Assembly (NCBI GenBank): GCA_023421115.1
Contig: JAEZUI010000068.1
Location: 1-18,955 of the forward strand
Origin: Bacillota bacterium
Lineage (GTDB): Bacteria; Bacillota; Clostridia; Acetivibrionales; Acetivibrionaceae
Length of the DNA: 18,955 nt
Direction: 5' to 3'
Shown: positions 16,782 to 18,955 of the stretch, one piece after another
Layout: every line of letters begins with the position of its first letter
Numbering within the stretch: the stretch's first letter is position 1
Position numbers and translations under genes: made by a program
Notes under the pieces: generated by a model
What the model was told of the DNA's origin: nothing
Databases searched by the model: none
Seen by the model: the letters and a program-made list of their open reading frames with translations, nothing else

Positions 16782-17411
16782 ATGCAGGTAAATGAAATTT
16801 TTTTAAGTATTCAAGGAGAAAGCTTATCTTCTGGCTTTCCGACTATTTTTGTTCGATTTACTGGTTGTAATCTAAGATGCTTTTATTGTGATACTACGTA
16901 TGCTTATGAAGATGGTGCACATTTGTCACCTTTAGAGATATTCGAACAAGTGAAAGGGCTTCACTACAAAAGGGTATGCATTACAGGAGGAGAGCCGTTA
17001 TTACAAGAGGATTTGAAAGAGCTATTAGTCCTCTTAGAGGATTACGCCGTTACAATTGAGACAAATGGGGCGGTTTCTATAAAAAATATATTATTACGTG
17101 AAGGCCACTCTTGGGTTATGGATATGAAAACTCCGTCTTCAGGATGTTCTGAAAAGATGGTGCTGGAGAATTTTAAATTCTTGAGGAATGCAGATGAAAT
17201 AAAGTTTGTAATAGGAGATAGAACTGACTATGATTGGGCTAAAGAGACAATAAAGAGCAATTACCTAAAAGGCACAATAACCTTTTCGCCTGTATATGGA
17301 AAAATGAATTATGAAGAGATGGTTAACTGGATATTGGCCGACAGGCTGGACGTTAGGTTCCAGATACAGCTCCACAAGCTCATATGGGGTGTTGATAAAA
17401 CGGGAGTATAA
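16782..17411 (+). CDS. queE: 7-carboxy-7-deazaguanine synthase (radical SAM)
   Basis: The protein has 209 residues. QueE contracts the ring of 6-carboxytetrahydropterin to 7-carboxy-7-deazaguanine using S-adenosylmethionine and a [4Fe-4S] cluster. The start VNEIFLSIQGESLSSGFP matches the family. The cluster motif has C29, C33 and C36 (CNLRCFYC, CxxxCxxC), followed by DTTYAY and the SAM-binding VCITGGEPLL (65-74). An AAGGGTG site precedes the ATG. A 157-nt spacer separates it from queD; no clear terminator or promoter is seen there. The first uracil-DNA glycosylase gene begins only 5 nt after its stop codon, so they are probably co-translated. Confidence 0.96.
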   Translation: MQVNEIFLSIQGESLSSGFPTIFVRFTGCNLRCFYCDTTYAYEDGAHLSPLEIFEQVKGLHYKRVCITGGEPLLQEDLKELLVLLEDYAVTIETNGAVSIKNILLREGHSWVMDMKTPSSGCSEKMVLENFKFLRNADEIKFVIGDRTDYDWAKETIKSNYLKGTITFSPVYGKMNYEEMVNWILADRLDVRFQIQLHKLIWGVDKTGV

Positions 17412-17416
17412 TAGGT

Positions 17417-17986
17417 ATGTTAAATTGGGAAGAACTAATTAAAACTTGTACTGAATGTTATAACTGTGAGTTGGGTAAAAGAAGAACAAATATAGTAATT
17501 GGACGTGGCAATAAAGAGGCGGGCCTGTTATTGATTGGCGAAGGACCTGGTGAGCAGGAGGATATGTCCGGAATACCCTTTGTTGGACCTGCCGGTAAGC
17601 TTTTGGATACTTTATTGAAGGCGCAAATGATAAGTGAAGACCAGTATTATATTGCCAATGTAGTAAAGTGCAGACCCCCGGGTAACCGTGTACCCACAGA
17701 TCAGGAAGCAGAAAGGTGCTTACCGTATTTGAGAAATCAGCTTTATCTTATAAAGCCGAAGATTATTGTGTGTTTTGGTGCTACTGCTATGAAGTACGTA
17801 GTAGATAGAAATGCAAAAATAACTCAAATCAGGGGGCAGTGGATCGAACGAAAAGGGTATTGGATTATGCCGACTTTTCATCCGGCAGCACTGTTAAGAG
17901 ATGAATCGAAAAAGGTCTTAATGTGGGAGGACATAAAAAAGGTAAAACAGAGGATGGATTATTTATGTCAAAATCAGAGCAATTGA
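17417..17986 (+). CDS. Family-4 uracil-DNA glycosylase with [4Fe-4S] cluster
   Basis: The protein has 189 residues. It removes uracil from DNA, the first step of base-excision repair after cytosine deamination. The four cluster cysteines are C14 and C17 (TECYNCELG), C85 (NVVKCRPPGNR) and C101 (ERCLPYL). Motif A is GEGPGEQED (41-49), followed by PFVGPAGKLLD (54-64), and motif B is HPAALLR (155-161). All are as in Thermotoga and Thermus family-4 enzymes. The start is 5 nt after queE, with GGGAG inside the end of queE. It overlaps the next gene by 22 nt. Confidence 0.95.
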   Translation: MLNWEELIKTCTECYNCELGKRRTNIVIGRGNKEAGLLLIGEGPGEQEDMSGIPFVGPAGKLLDTLLKAQMISEDQYYIANVVKCRPPGNRVPTDQEAERCLPYLRNQLYLIKPKIIVCFGATAMKYVVDRNAKITQIRGQWIERKGYWIMPTFHPAALLRDESKKVLMWEDIKKVKQRMDYLCQNQSN

Positions 17987-18558
17987 ATATATTATATAGT
18001 AGATATAGAGAACAATTTGCCGGCAAAGAGATTGTTACAGGTGATGGAAACCCTGATTCGTCACTACTGCTGATTGGTGAAGCACCAGGTAAGGATGAGG
18101 TTGCTCAAGCAAGGCCCTTTGTAGGAATGGCCGGTAAGAATTTAGCACAGTTTCTCGAAATTTTAGGCATTAACAGGGAAGAAATATATATAACAAATGC
18201 CATAAAACATAGACTGTCAAAGATTAATCCCGATACAGGCAGGCTATCGAACAGACCTGCAACAAAGGAAGAGATTGACCAAAATAGGGAGTATGTTATT
18301 GAAGAAATAGATATAATTAATCCTAAGTACATTGTAACTCTCGGTAATGTTCCTTTAAGATCTGTTCTTAGAGATCATAAGGCCTCAATTGGTCAAATGC
18401 ACGGTTCGATCAATAATATTGATGCGATGGATAAGGAATATAGATTGTATCCGTTGTATCACCCGGCAAGTATTATATATAATGCAGCCTTGAAAGATGT
18501 ATATTTAAAGGATATAGAAAATTTAAGAGGAATTATTACATCGGCGTTGAGCAAATAA
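17965..18558 (+). CDS. Cysteine-free uracil-DNA glycosylase superfamily protein, UdgX/family-4-like
   Basis: The protein has 197 residues from the ATG at 17965 (GAGG about 12 nt upstream), overlapping the previous glycosylase gene by 22 nt. The frame opens 14 codons earlier but without a better site. It keeps motif A GEAPGKDE (38-45), PFVGMAGKNL (51-60) and motif B HPASIIY (166-172), so the glycosylase fold is clear. It contains no cysteine, so it cannot hold the usual [4Fe-4S] cluster with thiolates: the NVVKC cysteine is replaced by NAIKH (H82) and the N-terminal CxxC pair is absent. A longer loop ending GRLSNRP (92-98) sits where UdgX has its KRRIH loop; the UdgX covalent His would align with S96 or be missing. 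Whether it is active on uracil, or acts as a partner of its neighbour, is open. Confidence 0.82.
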   Translation: MSKSEQLNILYSRYREQFAGKEIVTGDGNPDSSLLLIGEAPGKDEVAQARPFVGMAGKNLAQFLEILGINREEIYITNAIKHRLSKINPDTGRLSNRPATKEEIDQNREYVIEEIDIINPKYIVTLGNVPLRSVLRDHKASIGQMHGSINNIDAMDKEYRLYPLYHPASIIYNAALKDVYLKDIENLRGIITSALSK

Positions 18559-18662
18559 GAATAATAATGCGATATTGTGGGTATTATTTATTAATAATGA
18601 GATAATATAATATGTATAAGAAAAATGGACAAAATAATTTGTTTTTAATTAAAAATAAGCCC

Positions 18663-18692
18663 TTGACTTAAAATCATTTATAGTGTTATAAT
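18663..18692 (+). promoter_or_regulatory. rRNA-type promoter P1
   Basis: TTGACT (18663-18668) and TATAAT (18687-18692) are 18 nt apart. The transcript would start near 18699. Confidence 0.75.
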
Positions 18693-18765
18693 CTAAAAGC
18701 TGTCGCATCCGAAAGACTTAAGTCGAGTAGGTGAGAAAAACTAAAAAATACCAATAAAAAAGGTG

Positions 18766-18794
18766 TTGACAAAGTAAAGACAGCGTGGTAATAT
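18766..18794 (+). promoter_or_regulatory. rRNA-type promoter P2
   Basis: TTGACA (18766-18771) and TAATAT (18789-18794) are 17 nt apart. Start is predicted near 18801, on the first bases of the hairpin at 18800-18820. Tandem P1/P2 promoters about 100 bp apart are typical of rRNA operons. Confidence 0.8.
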
Positions 18795-18955
18795 ATAAAA
18801 GTCGCTCCGAGCGAGTGACTGAAATAAGGCATTATGGACTTTGAAAAGTAAACAGTGTAAGACGATAAGGAACTCGTTAATTAATTGAGTAACTTGCGAA
18901 CAAATATACGCGAGTAAGTAATTTAGAGCCAAATGGCTTTCTAAAATAAACTTTT

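Larger units (their letters stand above)
18559..18955 (+). other. Promoter and leader region of a probable rRNA operon
   Basis: This 397-bp stretch has no protein gene. After about 100 bp of AT-rich DNA come two tandem promoters and a leader with hairpins at 18800-18820 (8 bp with one G-U pair, at the predicted P2 start) and AGCC/GGCT at 18927-18938. The stretch around 18837-18858, reading GGACTTTGAAAAGTAAACAG, resembles the antitermination-type leader common before 16S genes of Firmicutes. The 16S gene itself is not in the window, so the call rests on this resemblance and on the double promoter. Confidence 0.7.

Noticed and set aside
1..18955. CRISPR array, prophage, toxin-antitoxin or restriction genes
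   Set aside because: No regularly spaced repeats, integrase, methylase or toxin-like small pair was found on either strand.

Overview
The window reads as chromosomal DNA of a low-GC, Gram-positive, anaerobic, plant-polysaccharide-degrading clostridium, close to the Acetivibrio/Hungateiclostridium/Ruminiclostridium (cellulosome-forming) group. This is inferred from AT-rich sequence, strong AGGAGG-type ribosome sites, a secreted protein ending in a family-3 cellulose-binding module very like that of scaffoldins, the DapL lysine/peptidoglycan route, and HgdB/HgdC-type oxygen-sensitive Fe-S proteins. No mobile element, integrase, CRISPR array or tRNA was seen.

Minus strand, 1-8215. An envelope-glycan block of three co-directional genes (start codons at 5242, 4335 and 2356) encodes proteins that all begin with a signal peptide and the same ~150-residue CBM4_9-like beta-sandwich. 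The first is only a membrane-anchored copy of that module. The second fuses it to a Gpi18-like GT-C glycosyltransferase. The third fuses it, plus a discoidin-like domain, to a protein O-mannosyltransferase (PMT, GT39) and runs off the left edge; it has no stop codon in the window. Upstream, behind a nested palindrome that looks like a terminator, lies an 884-residue secreted metzincin-type metallopeptidase with two CBM6/35-like modules, a Tyr-rich 13-residue repeat linker and a CBM3. It has its own near-perfect promoter.

Plus strand, 8424-13169. dapF and dapL (the last steps to meso-diaminopimelate) are separated by a structured spacer and followed by a strong terminator. Then come a LytR-CpsA-Psr ligase gene and a membrane-bound metal-dependent hydrolase (YdjM/DUF457).

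Plus strand, 13170-18558. A 455-bp leader with several hairpins precedes an orphan 2-hydroxyacyl-CoA-dehydratase-type pair (an HgdB-like Fe-S protein and its HgdC-like ATP-dependent activator). Next is queC-queD-queE, making the 7-deazaguanine precursor of queuosine, with its own promoter. Two tandem uracil-DNA glycosylase genes follow. The first is a standard [4Fe-4S] family-4 enzyme; the second has no cysteine at all and carries a UdgX-like loop.

Right edge, 18559-18955. Two consensus sigma-A promoters and a structured leader look like the start of an rRNA operon. The 16S gene itself should begin just beyond the window.

The best candidates for something undescribed are the three-gene CBM/glycosyltransferase set, the cellulose-targeted metallopeptidase, the orphan HgdB/HgdC pair beside the queuosine genes, and the cysteine-free glycosylase.
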